Shown here in pieces: positions 26,592 through 35,699 of a DNA stretch of 64,000 bases. A model generated the notes under the pieces. The model saw only the letters and a list, made by a program, of their open reading frames with translations, ran no database searches and was not told the origin of the DNA. The DNA lies in the NCBI GenBank assembly GCA_003477045.1, contig DMTS01000056.1, positions 40,788 to 104,787 on the forward strand, given 5' to 3'. Origin of the DNA: Candidatus Delongbacteria bacterium. Lineage in GTDB: Bacteria; UBA4055. Every line of letters begins with the position of its first letter. Positions within the stretch are counted from its first letter, which is position 1. The position numbers were made by a program, and so were the translations under genes.

Positions 26592-27353
26592 ATGTACAAG
26601 TTGATCATTATTACGGTCCTGATGGTTTCGATCCCATTATTCACCCAGGATTGTGGTAAATATAAGAAACAGATTGATTCTTTGATGGTGGAATTCAATA
26701 CGATCAAAGATAAGATGTGCGATCCGACGATTGACAGAGACAGATATGACGACTTAAATTCCATCTATTCTGCAACATGGACTGAAATAGTAGATGCGCA
26801 GAAACAGCAAAAGAAATGTTTGGAAGGTCAGAAGAAAACCGCAAAAGTAGTTGTTGAGCCTAAGAAAGTAAATTCTCCTCTTCCTTCGGTGCTCGGGGTA
26901 AAATGGAGCTCAACCAGGATCCAGATTAAAGAGCTCCTCAGAAAAAACTCTGATATAAAACTGATGGAAACCGATGACGGCATTCTTGAATATCATAACG
27001 GGAGTTACTTGGGTTACAAGGTTGAGAAGTGGCAATTTAGTTTTGTAGATAAAAAACTCTACGCCTGCCAGATCGTACTGAAGAATGAAGCTGATCTTAC
27101 AGTTTTTAAAATGTATGAAAAAGTTAGTAAGGATATGATCGCTAAATACGGTCAGCCCAGTTATGAAAAGAACAAATTCCCCTCTTCATACAAAAGCGAT
27201 TCAATAAAACTAACAGCTATAAAAAACGGTTCGGTTGCAATCTACAACAAATGGCTCTTTAAAAACGACGATGTTGTCAGAATAGGGATAAACGAAAACG
27301 GTTCTGTGCTCGTTACCTATCTGATCGATAAGTTATACAAAAAAGTGAAATAA
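26592..27353 (+). CDS. Exported protein of unknown function
   Basis: A 253-residue protein with a signal peptide (MYKLIIITVLMVSIPLFT). The first part of the mature chain is helical with a few cysteines (DCGKYKKQIDSLM, KDKMCDPT, KKCLEG); the second part, from about residue 95, has a strand-rich domain starting PSVLGVKWSSTRIQIKELL, which recalls small periplasmic domains that compare genotype-specific folds such as DUF-type alpha/beta modules. I cannot name the family. AAAGGAGAGAG precedes the ATG. A near-consensus promoter lies upstream. Confidence 0.6.
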   Translation: MYKLIIITVLMVSIPLFTQDCGKYKKQIDSLMVEFNTIKDKMCDPTIDRDRYDDLNSIYSATWTEIVDAQKQQKKCLEGQKKTAKVVVEPKKVNSPLPSVLGVKWSSTRIQIKELLRKNSDIKLMETDDGILEYHNGSYLGYKVEKWQFSFVDKKLYACQIVLKNEADLTVFKMYEKVSKDMIAKYGQPSYEKNKFPSSYKSDSIKLTAIKNGSVAIYNKWLFKNDDVVRIGINENGSVLVTYLIDKLYKKVK

Positions 27354-27424
27354 GCGGTAAACTCAATTAGTTTTATTCTATATTTTCACTTGCATTTATC
27401 ATTTTAAAATTATACTTTTAGGCC

Positions 27425-28444
27425 ATGAAAATCGGGCATGTATTAAAATATGCGATACTTGTAGCTTTTCTTGTATCCTGCAGCAAAAAAGAGAAACAGA
27501 AGGTCTCTGTTTCATTCATAGAATTCTCTACCGATATAAAAATAACTGTATTTGATGTTCCCGAGTCTGAGACCGGGAATGTTACAAAAATTCTTAATGA
27601 CGCTGAAGATATTTTCAGATATTTTAACAGTGAAATGAATGTTTACGAGCCTAATTCGACGATCAGCAGGTTCAACAATAATGCCATGGCAAAAAAACAG
27701 ATACCTTCTTCCCTGAGAAAAATAATCGGAATATCTAGAAATATCCACAAATACACTGATAAATATTTCGACATTGCTATACAACCGGTTGTGGAACTCT
27801 GGGGTTTCAATACGGTTTCGTCACCATCAAAACCTGACAGCAGCGTACTTGCAGAAGTTTTAAAAACCTCAAATCTCGATCTTTACAGGTTTTTTGCAGA
27901 TTCTGTGCTGGTAACTGATAACAGATGCAAGATCGGCCTGGGAGGGATAGCAAAAGGATACGCGGCAGATTCTACGGGAGAATATCTGACTTCAAAAGGG
28001 ATCAAAAATTTCATTGTTGCTGTTGGAGGGGACATTCTTGTCAAATCCAAAATTCCTAAAACCGTGGGCATAAGACATCCCAGAATCAAAGATGCTACAA
28101 TCGATACATTATATGTTGCCGATGCGGCAATTTCTACATCGGGAGATTATGAAAAGTATATTATCGATGACGGTGTCAGATACTGCCACATCATAAGTCC
28201 TGTTACAGGTTACGGAATATCTGATATTGTAAGCGTTTCTATAATATCAGAAAAATCATATTTGAGCGATGCTTTTGCAACTGCTGTTTTTGTAATGGGC
28301 AGGGAGAATGGTAGGTATTTTATCGAAAAAAACAAACTTAGCGGAATAATTTATTATCTGTCCGATGAAGGCAATATATTATCGGACAGAATAAATATTG
28401 ACAGATATTTAAAAAAGGATCACGCCACGGGGAAGGATAAATGA
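27425..28444 (+). CDS. apbE: FAD:protein FMN transferase (ApbE), lipoprotein
   Basis: A 339-residue enzyme that attaches FMN to Thr/Ser of target flavoproteins such as RnfG/RnfD or NqrB/NqrC. The N-terminus is a lipoprotein signal with FLVSCSKK, so it acts outside the inner membrane. KIGLGGIAKGYAAD at about 163-176 and the ISTSGDYEKY segment match ApbE. The target protein is not in the window. Its TGA overlaps the ATG of pyrK. Confidence 0.92.
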   Translation: MKIGHVLKYAILVAFLVSCSKKEKQKVSVSFIEFSTDIKITVFDVPESETGNVTKILNDAEDIFRYFNSEMNVYEPNSTISRFNNNAMAKKQIPSSLRKIIGISRNIHKYTDKYFDIAIQPVVELWGFNTVSSPSKPDSSVLAEVLKTSNLDLYRFFADSVLVTDNRCKIGLGGIAKGYAADSTGEYLTSKGIKNFIVAVGGDILVKSKIPKTVGIRHPRIKDATIDTLYVADAAISTSGDYEKYIIDDGVRYCHIISPVTGYGISDIVSVSIISEKSYLSDAFATAVFVMGRENGRYFIEKNKLSGIIYYLSDEGNILSDRINIDRYLKKDHATGKDK

Positions 28445-29256
28445 CAGGCGTAAAATACAGTGAAGAACGCGTTGAGATAATCAGCGTAAAAGAAGGTTCC
28501 AATAACATTATTTCGTGTGTCGTCAGATCTGAATTAATTGCCACGACCTCGTTGCCGGGCCAGTTCGTGACTGTTCAGGTCAATAACCGAGGAGCAGGCT
28601 GTATTCCGGTTCTGAGAAGACCTTTTGCGATATCGAATGTAAAAAAAGACAGATTTGAATTTATCTTTGATGTAGTCGGCAGAGGTACGGAGCTTTTGAA
28701 AAAAGTACTAAAAGAAGAAAAATGTTTAAATATACTCGGTCCGCTTGGAAACGGCTTCGATCTTAAATCAGAGAAGAAACAGAAGCTTCTAATTGCAGGA
28801 GGTATAGGAATTGCGCCTGTCAAAAGGCTGGTACAGTATTTTTCGACTACCGACTGCCGAACGACACTCATCTGGGGAAACAGAAACAAATCAGGCTTTT
28901 TTGACACTGACTATTTTATCGACCAGAACATAAAACTTTTGATCTGCACAGACGACGGATCAATGGGGTTTGAGGGAAATGTTGTAGATTTGCTTGAATC
29001 AGAGATAAAAAACAAAAATCTGAACAGCATGTCGGATTATGATATTTTTGTCGTCGGTCCCGATCCGATGATGAAAGCGGTTTGTGTATCTGTCGGAAAA
29101 CGGAACACTGTCTGCCAGGTTTCTCTCGAAACTCCGATGGCATGCGGCATGGGCGTATGTCAGGGCTGCGCTGTGAAAAAAAAGAATGAAGAGGGTTATT
29201 ATCTTGTATGTAAGGACGGACCTGTCTTTTATTCGGATAAGATTATTATGAATTAA
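28441..29256 (+). CDS. pyrK: Dihydroorotate dehydrogenase electron-transfer subunit (PyrK-like)
   Basis: A 271-residue FAD/[2Fe-2S] protein. FAD-binding: RRPFAIS near residue 60; NAD-binding: AGGIGIAPVKRL near 120. The iron-sulfur cysteines are C235, C240, C243 and C257 (CGMGVCQGCAV...LVC). In pyrimidine synthesis PyrK passes electrons from PyrDB to NAD. pyrD is not adjacent; the gene is coupled to apbE instead, so a related electron-transfer role is possible. Confidence 0.85.
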   Translation: MTGVKYSEERVEIISVKEGSNNIISCVVRSELIATTSLPGQFVTVQVNNRGAGCIPVLRRPFAISNVKKDRFEFIFDVVGRGTELLKKVLKEEKCLNILGPLGNGFDLKSEKKQKLLIAGGIGIAPVKRLVQYFSTTDCRTTLIWGNRNKSGFFDTDYFIDQNIKLLICTDDGSMGFEGNVVDLLESEIKNKNLNSMSDYDIFVVGPDPMMKAVCVSVGKRNTVCQVSLETPMACGMGVCQGCAVKKKNEEGYYLVCKDGPVFYSDKIIMN

Positions 29257-29274
29257 ATCATGGAACGGGATCAA

Positions 29275-30291
29275 ATGGATGAACAGGTTATACAAAAAAC
29301 TATTTTAAGCGGAATACAGCCGACAGGCCAGCTTACGATCGGAAACTATATAGGAGCGATGAAGAATTTTGTCAGGCTTCAGAACGATTACGAAACGCTT
29401 TATATGGTCGTTGATCTTCATGCGCTTACTGTTCCGCAGGATCCAAAAGAATTAAGGCATAAAACACTTTCTGTTATAGCCCAGTATATATCCGTCGGAC
29501 TGGATCCGGAAAAGAACAATCTTTTTATTCAGTCGCATGTTACCGGGCATACGGAACTTACGTGGATCCTCGGCTGTCTTACCGGTCTTGGCGACCTGAA
29601 CAGAATGACGCAATTCAAAGATAAGTCCTCAAAACCGGGGGCGAATATTAATGCCGGTTTATATACATATCCGATACTGATGGCCTCTGATATTCTGCTT
29701 TATAATGCGGACTTCGTACCTGTCGGGGAAGACCAGAAACAGCATGTTGAGCTTACCAGGGATATCGCTATGAAGTTTAATTACAGATATTCAGATACTT
29801 TCACTATACCGGAACCGATAATTCCAAAATCAGGCGCAAGGATAATGGATCTTCAGAACCCGCTTGCGAAAATGAGTAAAAGCGATTCCGGGGAGTCGGG
29901 AAGATTAGCTCTGATAGATGAACCTTCAGTCATAGCAAAGAAAATAAAAAGTGCGGTGACAGACTCGGGATCAGAGATCAAATTCTCCGAGGATGAAGAA
30001 AAAGCAGGGATCAGAAATCTCCTTACAATATACTCAAACCTGACCGAATTGAGTATCGCAGACATTGAATTGAAATATAAAAGTAGAGGATACGGTGATT
30101 TTAAAAAAGATCTTGCAGATATCGTGGTCGAAAAGCTAAGCCCAATAAAATTAAAACATGATGATCTGATGAAAAATAAAGATTATCTTGAATCAGTGTT
30201 AAAATCCGGTGCGGAAAGCGCACAAAAAAAAGCGTGGAAGATGCTTGGTAAAGTTTACAGAAAAATAGGTCTTGTTCAGGCAGCAAGATAA
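29275..30291 (+). CDS. trpS: Tryptophanyl-tRNA synthetase
   Basis: A class I synthetase of about 338 residues. SGIQPTGQLTIGNYIGA carries the HIGH-like TIGN, and KMSKS is at about 196-200. DLHALTVPQ and LMASDILLYNADFVPVGEDQKQH are typical of TrpS. The ATG at 29275 is preferred because GGGA lies 5 nt before it; the ATG at 29260 has no ribosome-binding site. Confidence 0.96.
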   Translation: MDEQVIQKTILSGIQPTGQLTIGNYIGAMKNFVRLQNDYETLYMVVDLHALTVPQDPKELRHKTLSVIAQYISVGLDPEKNNLFIQSHVTGHTELTWILGCLTGLGDLNRMTQFKDKSSKPGANINAGLYTYPILMASDILLYNADFVPVGEDQKQHVELTRDIAMKFNYRYSDTFTIPEPIIPKSGARIMDLQNPLAKMSKSDSGESGRLALIDEPSVIAKKIKSAVTDSGSEIKFSEDEEKAGIRNLLTIYSNLTELSIADIELKYKSRGYGDFKKDLADIVVEKLSPIKLKHDDLMKNKDYLESVLKSGAESAQKKAWKMLGKVYRKIGLVQAAR

Positions 30292-30315
30292 TTTTAAACA
30301 TAAAGGGAGTTTAAA

Positions 30316-31689
30316 ATGAATGAGAACATTTTTAGAGAATATGACATAAGAGGCGTTGTAGAGACTGACTTCACGGCCGATACGGTCGTAAAGATCGGAA
30401 AAGCTTTCTCGACTTATCTTATCAAAGAAGGTTTCAAAAACTGTGTGATAGGTTACGATGCCAGGTTGTCAGCGGATTATCTTTTTTCAACGTTCACAAA
30501 CTCTTTAAGAGACTGCGGCATCGATGTCATAAGCATAGGGCAGTGCACATCGCCGATTCTTTATTTCGCCCAAATCAATTTGAATGCAGATTCAGCTGTT
30601 ATGATAACGGGATCCCACAATCCGGCAGACATGAACGGATTTAAAATGCTGACAAAAAAGACGGCATTGTATGGCGATAAGATCCAGGACCTGAAGAACA
30701 TTATTTTAAATAATGAACTTATAAGCAGACCGGAAGATGTGTCTGCGGGAACTCTAAAGCACATGTCCGTTAGGGATGAATATCTGGATTACATGAAAAA
30801 GAACATAACTATGGGATCAAGAAAGCTCAAAATTGTGGTTGACGGGGGTAACGGAACAGGCGGGCAGATAGCTTCAGAAATATTCAGATATTTCGGACAC
30901 GAAGTAATAGAGCTTTACACTGATCCCGATGGAAGATTTCCCAACCATCATCCGGATCCGACAGTGCCGAAATATATGACTGACCTGATAAACGAAGTTA
31001 AAAGATCTAAAGCTGATCTTGGTATCGGTTATGACGGTGATGCGGACAGGATCGGAATAGTTACCGAAAAAGGAGATATGCTGTTCGGCGATCACCTGAT
31101 GATGATATTTTCAAAAGAAATTCTTTCGAGAAAACCCGGTTCAGTTATTGTCGGTGAAGTTAAATGTTCCCAAACTTTGTACGACGGAATTGAAAAACTC
31201 GGCGGAAAAGGAATTATGTGGAAAGCAGGGCATTCACTTATAAAAGCTAAAATGAAGGAAACCGGAGCCGAACTCGGAGGAGAAGTTAGCGGACATATAT
31301 TCTTCAAAGACAGATTTTTCGGACACGATGATGCTCTTTATGCGTCATTAAGGCTTCTTGAGATACTTTCAAGATCAGATATCACTATGTCCGGTCTCTT
31401 ATCAGACATTCCGAAAACTATTATGACGCCGGAAATCAGACTCGACAGCGATGATAATAAAAAGTTCGAGATAGTTAAAAGAGTAACTGAATATTTTAAA
31501 AAAGCGGGATATAAAGTTGTTGATGTTGACGGCGTAAGAATTATTTTCGACGATGGATTCGGGCTTATAAGAGCATCCAATACACAGCCTGCCCTTGTTC
31601 AGAGGTATGAAGCGTCTTCCGAAGAAAGACTTAAAGAAATTATGGAGCTTATGCAGTCGAAATTAAAGGAGATCGAGGAGGCAATTTAG
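30316..31689 (+). CDS. manB: Phosphomannomutase/phosphoglucomutase
   Basis: A 457-residue phosphohexomutase that moves phosphate between C6 and C1 of hexoses. N-terminal IFREYDIRGVV, the catalytic serine loop TGSHNPADMNG at about 95-105, the metal loop GYDGDADRIG at about 238-247 and the sugar-binding GGEVSGHIFF are all present. Mannose-1-phosphate from it would feed the ManC enzyme at 46257. Mannose or glucose preference cannot be decided here. GGGAGT precedes the ATG. Confidence 0.92.
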   Translation: MNENIFREYDIRGVVETDFTADTVVKIGKAFSTYLIKEGFKNCVIGYDARLSADYLFSTFTNSLRDCGIDVISIGQCTSPILYFAQINLNADSAVMITGSHNPADMNGFKMLTKKTALYGDKIQDLKNIILNNELISRPEDVSAGTLKHMSVRDEYLDYMKKNITMGSRKLKIVVDGGNGTGGQIASEIFRYFGHEVIELYTDPDGRFPNHHPDPTVPKYMTDLINEVKRSKADLGIGYDGDADRIGIVTEKGDMLFGDHLMMIFSKEILSRKPGSVIVGEVKCSQTLYDGIEKLGGKGIMWKAGHSLIKAKMKETGAELGGEVSGHIFFKDRFFGHDDALYASLRLLEILSRSDITMSGLLSDIPKTIMTPEIRLDSDDNKKFEIVKRVTEYFKKAGYKVVDVDGVRIIFDDGFGLIRASNTQPALVQRYEASSEERLKEIMELMQSKLKEIEEAI

Positions 31690-31693
31690 CGGG

Positions 31694-33238
31694 ATGTACA
31701 TTTTTATGAAAAATATTTTCGTTATCCTGTTTTTAATTTCAAATTCACTTTTGATTACCGGAGAAATAAAAAAAGTCGATTATGAACATCTTCAGTCAAT
31801 GTGCTTTCATGCTAATAAGCTTGTTCGCGAAAATAAATATGATACAGCCCTGTACTTTTACGACAGCATTTTTGAATATATAGATTCAATCGAATCCGAA
31901 ACAGGCGAAACCACTACGGCTGAATTCGATTCTCTAAAAGAAGAAATTACAAACCATTATTCAAACTTTGAGAAGATAGTTGTAGATCTTAATTTAACAT
32001 TCGATACTGAAGATAAATTGTCTTGTTTTGACAAAAAAGATTTCAATCTTATAAAAAAAGATTCCGCACGTAATGAATACACGCCTTTCCCGCATCATAC
32101 GGGAATAAAGAAGGTTAATAAGTGGATAGATCTCTATACTAATAAAAGAAGAGAATCAGCTCAATTATACCTCGACAGATCTTCAGAATACATTGACGAT
32201 GTGAAGAAGATATTCAAACATTTTAATCTGCCTGAAGAGCTTGCCTATATACCTCTGGCTGAATCAGGGTTTTCCCCGCTTGCACATTCGTTCGCAAAAG
32301 CGATAGGACTCTGGCAGTTCATTCCTTCTACAGGGAGGGTATTCGGACTAAACTCCAACTGGTGGGAAGATGAAAGAAAGAATGTAATTAAATCGACTAT
32401 AGCTGCAGCTCAATATTATATATATCTGTTCAACAAACTCAACGATTGGGATCTTGTTCTGGCTGGGTACAACTGCGGAGATGTCAGAGTTCAGAGAATT
32501 ATAAAGAAGCACAAGACGAACGATTTCTGGTCATTATATTCGCTTCCTAAAGAGACAAAGGATTATGTTCCGAGAGTAAAAGCGCTTATCAGTATTGGTA
32601 AAAACCCGGAAAAATATGGATTTACGGTTGAAAAGGAACTTTTCAGACATGATACTGTAATGCTGGACAGTTGCGTTAATCTTAATGTAATAGCGCAATC
32701 GGCCGACATAGATTATGAAGAATTAAAAAGGCTTAATCCTCATTTGAGGCAGTGGTGCCTTCCGCCCTATGCAGAGAATTACTCAGTGATAATTCCTGCA
32801 CACTCTAAAATAAAATTCAGAAATAAGTTTTCCAAATTTTCTCATAAAGAAAAATATTCTGTGGTCTCATATAAGGTAAAAAAAGGTGATACGTTAGAAA
32901 AGATCGCTGAAACGTTTAAAGTCAATCCCGAGTCTATTATAGATCTAAATTCGATTACAAGACACAACTTAACTCCCGGCCAGTTCATAAAAGTCATTGA
33001 AGTACCTATGAAAGAAAAATGGTTTAACGATTTTAATAAAAAATACCTGACATACAATGACGGGGAAGAGTACTACAAAGATGGAAAAAAGAAAATAATT
33101 TATAAAGTAAAAAGCGGTGATAACCTTTCAATGATATCAAAAAAACATAAAATTAAGCTTACCAAGTTGAAAGCATGGAATAAAATCGGGAAAAACAATA
33201 AGATACTTGCCGGTCAGAATCTTGTAATTTATCTATAA
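31694..33238 (+). CDS. LysM-containing lytic transglycosylase (MltD-like)
   Basis: A 514-residue exported enzyme that cleaves peptidoglycan glycan strands. Signal peptide KNIFVILFLISNSLLITG; SLT domain at about 175-300 with the catalytic Glu in IPLAESGFSPLAHS, plus GLWQFIPSTGRVFGL and LAGYNCGDVRVQ; two LysM repeats at about 393-435 (YKVKKGDTLEKIAETF) and 471-514 (YKVKSGDNLSMISKKH). The order matches MltD. A start at 31706 is also possible. It begins 4 bp after the phosphomutase stop. Confidence 0.93.
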   Translation: MYIFMKNIFVILFLISNSLLITGEIKKVDYEHLQSMCFHANKLVRENKYDTALYFYDSIFEYIDSIESETGETTTAEFDSLKEEITNHYSNFEKIVVDLNLTFDTEDKLSCFDKKDFNLIKKDSARNEYTPFPHHTGIKKVNKWIDLYTNKRRESAQLYLDRSSEYIDDVKKIFKHFNLPEELAYIPLAESGFSPLAHSFAKAIGLWQFIPSTGRVFGLNSNWWEDERKNVIKSTIAAAQYYIYLFNKLNDWDLVLAGYNCGDVRVQRIIKKHKTNDFWSLYSLPKETKDYVPRVKALISIGKNPEKYGFTVEKELFRHDTVMLDSCVNLNVIAQSADIDYEELKRLNPHLRQWCLPPYAENYSVIIPAHSKIKFRNKFSKFSHKEKYSVVSYKVKKGDTLEKIAETFKVNPESIIDLNSITRHNLTPGQFIKVIEVPMKEKWFNDFNKKYLTYNDGEEYYKDGKKKIIYKVKSGDNLSMISKKHKIKLTKLKAWNKIGKNNKILAGQNLVIYL

Positions 33239-33258
33239 CCGTAAATAAGGAGAAGAAA

Positions 33259-33570
33259 GTGGAAAAAAAAGAAGTAAAAAAACTGACGAAATTTGAGATT
33301 ATCAAAAAAGTTCACGAGATCACCGGGCTATCCTATAAGGAGACCGGAAGCGTTATAAACAACATGATCGAAGTGATAAAGGACAGCCTTAAAGAGGATT
33401 ATGTTATCGAACTGAGAGGTTTTGGTACTTTCAAAGTTGCAGAAAGAGCAGCAAGGATAGCTTATAAACCTAAGGGAAGAGAAAAGCTCGAGATCCCGGA
33501 GAAAAGAGTTCCAGTTTTTAGAGCTGTTAAAAGCTTAAAAGATAAAGTAAACAAGAACATTAAGAAATAA
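33259..33570 (+). CDS. HU/IHF-family DNA-binding protein
   Basis: A 103-residue nucleoid protein: TKFEIIKKVHEITGLSYKET, an IELRGFGTFKV segment and a beta-arm region KPKGREKLEIPEKRVPVFRA, ending in a Lys-rich tail. The GTG start at 33259 has AAGGAGAAGAAA upstream. HU dimers bend and compact DNA. It is followed 17 bp later by the small basic protein gene. Confidence 0.94.
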   Translation: MEKKEVKKLTKFEIIKKVHEITGLSYKETGSVINNMIEVIKDSLKEDYVIELRGFGTFKVAERAARIAYKPKGREKLEIPEKRVPVFRAVKSLKDKVNKNIKK

Positions 33571-33587
33571 ACTAAAAGGAGGCATTC

Positions 33588-33677
33588 ATGCCAAGCGGTA
33601 AAAAAAGAAAGTTACACAAGATCAACACTCACAAAAGAAAGAAAAGACTTAGAAAAAACAGGCACAAAAAGAAATAA
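33588..33677 (+). CDS. 29-residue basic AURKAIP1/COX24-type protein
   Basis: A 29-codon gene starting MPSGKKRKLHKINTHK and continuing to RKNRHKKK. More than half the residues are Lys, Arg or His. It matches my memory of the small AURKAIP1/COX24-domain proteins of the FCB group, related to mitochondrial mS38 and the mycobacterial small-subunit protein bS22, which bind the decoding region of 16S rRNA. The AAAAGGAGG ribosome-binding site with 5-nt spacing is close to ideal, and a strong terminator follows, so it is a real and probably highly expressed gene. Confidence 0.88.
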   Translation: MPSGKKRKLHKINTHKRKKRLRKNRHKKK

Positions 33678-33680
33678 ATT

Positions 33681-33705
33681 AAAGCGGGTTGATCCCGCTT
33701 TTTTT
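33681..33705 (+). terminator. Rho-independent terminator after the small basic protein
   Basis: Stem AAAGCGGG/CCCGCTTT with a TTGAT loop (33681-33701) followed by TTTT. It overlaps the end of the convergent HAD gene by 2 bp. Confidence 0.88.
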
Positions 33706-34372
33706 ATTCGAATGATGTTTCATCGAAAGAGTTTATAATTTTATGGTTTAATTTTCTGACTTCATCCGACGGTTCGATTAAGTCGATTATCTGAATTACC
33801 TTGATTCCTGCGGAATATGCTGATCTGACGCCGCTGTCAGAATCTTCAAATGCCAGGCAGTTTTCCGGTTGCACACCAAGCTGTTCAGCAGCCATAAGAT
33901 AAATCTCCGGATCAGGTTTTGAATGTTTTACCTGATCGCCGGTAACTACCAGATCAAAAAAATCGATTATGCCTGTCCGAGTAAGTTTTTTCAAAGCTAA
34001 ATATTTTTCGGTAGAAGTAGCTACGGCAAGCTTAGCGTTGTTCCGGTGCAGAAAATTTAAAACTGAATAAACCCCGGGCTTTAAAGGTATTGTTTCATGA
34101 TCGATATAATTAAGGTAAAATTCATTCCATTTAATGTGAGCATCATTGAATGGAATAAAAGGATCGAAACCCTGTTTTAAAATTAAATTTCCTTCCTCAG
34201 GTTTTCGCCCGATACATTTTTTATAAATTTCGAATTCAGGTTCGTAGCTGAACTCAGAACATGCTTTTCTGAAGCATTCCCAACATATTTTCTCGGTATC
34301 AAGCAAAAGGCCGTCCATATCGAAAATAAACGCTTCGTGCTGTTTTATTTTAATGATTAATTTATCCGCCAT
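33704..34372 (-). CDS. HAD-superfamily hydrolase (beta-phosphoglucomutase-like)
   Basis: A 222-residue phosphatase or phosphomutase. Motif I is FDMDGLLLDTE at about 16-26, motif II AVATST at about 114-119, motif III Lys in KHSKPDPEIY and motif IV LAFEDSDSGVRSA. The DMDG start with an alpha-helical cap places it in the CbbY/beta-PGM subfamily. The substrate cannot be told from the sequence; its neighbours give no clear hint. Confidence 0.9.
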   Translation of the reverse strand: MADKLIIKIKQHEAFIFDMDGLLLDTEKICWECFRKACSEFSYEPEFEIYKKCIGRKPEEGNLILKQGFDPFIPFNDAHIKWNEFYLNYIDHETIPLKPGVYSVLNFLHRNNAKLAVATSTEKYLALKKLTRTGIIDFFDLVVTGDQVKHSKPDPEIYLMAAEQLGVQPENCLAFEDSDSGVRSAYSAGIKVIQIIDLIEPSDEVRKLNHKIINSFDETSFE

Positions 34373-34462
34373 TTCCTATTCCTTTTTAAATCAGGGATGT
34401 ATGTTAATTTTTTAGCGGATAAAAATCCAGAGTTTTCTGATAAAAAAAAGTCGAAAAAACTG

Positions 34463-34491
34463 TTGTGCGAATTAAGATTTCGTATTATTAT
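34463..34491 (+). promoter_or_regulatory. Promoter candidate for the decarboxylase gene
   Basis: TTGTGC (34463-34468), 17-bp spacer, TATTAT (34486-34491), 21 bp before the start at 34513. The -35 match is weak. The implied leader is only about 15 nt. Confidence 0.4.
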
Positions 34492-34512
34492 TATGCAAAA
34501 AATGGAGGTAGG

Positions 34513-35670
34513 ATGTTAGAGGATTATTTGAATGCGAAAGAGTGGCAGAAAATAAAAAATTTTGCCGATAAACACGAGACACCTTTTCTTGTAGTAGATC
34601 TGGATAAAATTAAAAAGAAATATACTTTACTTCAAAAAAATTTCCCTTTTGCTAAACAATATTATGCAGTCAAAGCTAATCCGGGCGACGAGGTAATTGC
34701 ACTGCTTAAAGAACTTGGATCAAATTTTGATATAGCTTCGATTTATGAATTGGACAAGGTGCTTGGATTAGGAGTTGATCCCGCGAAAGTCAGCTACGGA
34801 AATACGATAAAAAAAGCCGATCATGTTAAATATGCATACAATAAAGGCATCAGAATGTTCGCAACAGACAGCGAAAGCGATCTGAGAAATATTGCTGTAG
34901 TTGCTCCGGGTTCCAGAGTTTTTTTTAGAATCTTAACAGAAAGTTCAGATACGGCGGACTGGCCATTGAGCAGAAAATTCGGCTGTCATCCCGATATGAT
35001 AATCGATCTGGTCATCCTTGCAAGCAAACTGGGTCTCGAGCCGTACGGAATATCATTCCATGTCGGATCTCAGCAGCACGATATCGGCGCATGGGACTCC
35101 GCGATATCAAAAGTTAAATATATATTCGACTGGCTTTCTGAACATGAAAATATAAATCTTAAAATGATCAATATGGGAGGTGGTTTTCCTGCCAATTACA
35201 GAGCTAAGACCAACAGTATTGATATCTACGCACGCGAGATCACAAGATACCTTCACGAAGATTTCGGCGATACTCTTCCGGAGATAATCCTTGAACCCGG
35301 AAGATCTATGGTGGGCGAGTCGGGTGTTCTTGTAAGCGAGGTCGTTCTAATTTCAAGAAAGGCAAGAACTGCGCTTGTCAGATGGGTCTATACAGATGTA
35401 GGAAAATTCAGCGGTCTAATTGAAACCCTTGACGAATCTATAAAATATCCTGTTTACTGCGAGAAAAAAGGCGAAACCGAAGAAGTCATTCTTGCAGGAC
35501 CCACCTGCGACAGTCAGGATATAATGTACGAAAATACAACTTACAAATTCCCGCTGAACCTGGCTATAGGAGACAGGCTCTACTGGCTAACTACCGGAGC
35601 TTATACATCAAGCTATAGCGCAATAGAATTCAACGGATTTCCGCCGCTCAAGACATATTTTATAAAATAG
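34513..35670 (+). CDS. Fold-type III PLP decarboxylase (ornithine/lysine decarboxylase type)
   Basis: A 385-residue PLP enzyme of the eukaryotic-like ornithine decarboxylase group. The PLP lysine is K54 in YYAVKANPG; the phosphate-binding segment is MGGGFPA; EPGRSMV and the active-site GPTCDSQD are present. The product would be putrescine or cadaverine, the start of polyamine synthesis. Start at 34513 has GGAGGTAGG directly upstream; the longer frame from 34465 lies inside the promoter. A strong terminator follows. Ornithine versus lysine or diaminopimelate cannot be settled without an alignment, though GPTCDSQD favours ornithine. Confidence 0.85.
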   Translation: MLEDYLNAKEWQKIKNFADKHETPFLVVDLDKIKKKYTLLQKNFPFAKQYYAVKANPGDEVIALLKELGSNFDIASIYELDKVLGLGVDPAKVSYGNTIKKADHVKYAYNKGIRMFATDSESDLRNIAVVAPGSRVFFRILTESSDTADWPLSRKFGCHPDMIIDLVILASKLGLEPYGISFHVGSQQHDIGAWDSAISKVKYIFDWLSEHENINLKMINMGGGFPANYRAKTNSIDIYAREITRYLHEDFGDTLPEIILEPGRSMVGESGVLVSEVVLISRKARTALVRWVYTDVGKFSGLIETLDESIKYPVYCEKKGETEEVILAGPTCDSQDIMYENTTYKFPLNLAIGDRLYWLTTGAYTSSYSAIEFNGFPPLKTYFIK

Positions 35671-35672
35671 GT

Positions 35673-35695
35673 AAAGGCGCAGAAATGCGCCTTTT
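35673..35695 (+). terminator. Rho-independent terminator after the decarboxylase gene
   Basis: Stem AAAGGCGC/GCGCCTTT with an AGAAAT loop (35673-35694), followed by TT. It ends 5 bp before rimO, so rimO must be read through or have its own start. Confidence 0.8.
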
Positions 35696-35699
35696 TGAT

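Noticed and set aside
34465..34512. A 16-residue N-terminal extension of the decarboxylase
   Set aside because: It lies in the likely promoter and leader, and the ATG at 34513 has GGAGGTAGG directly upstream.
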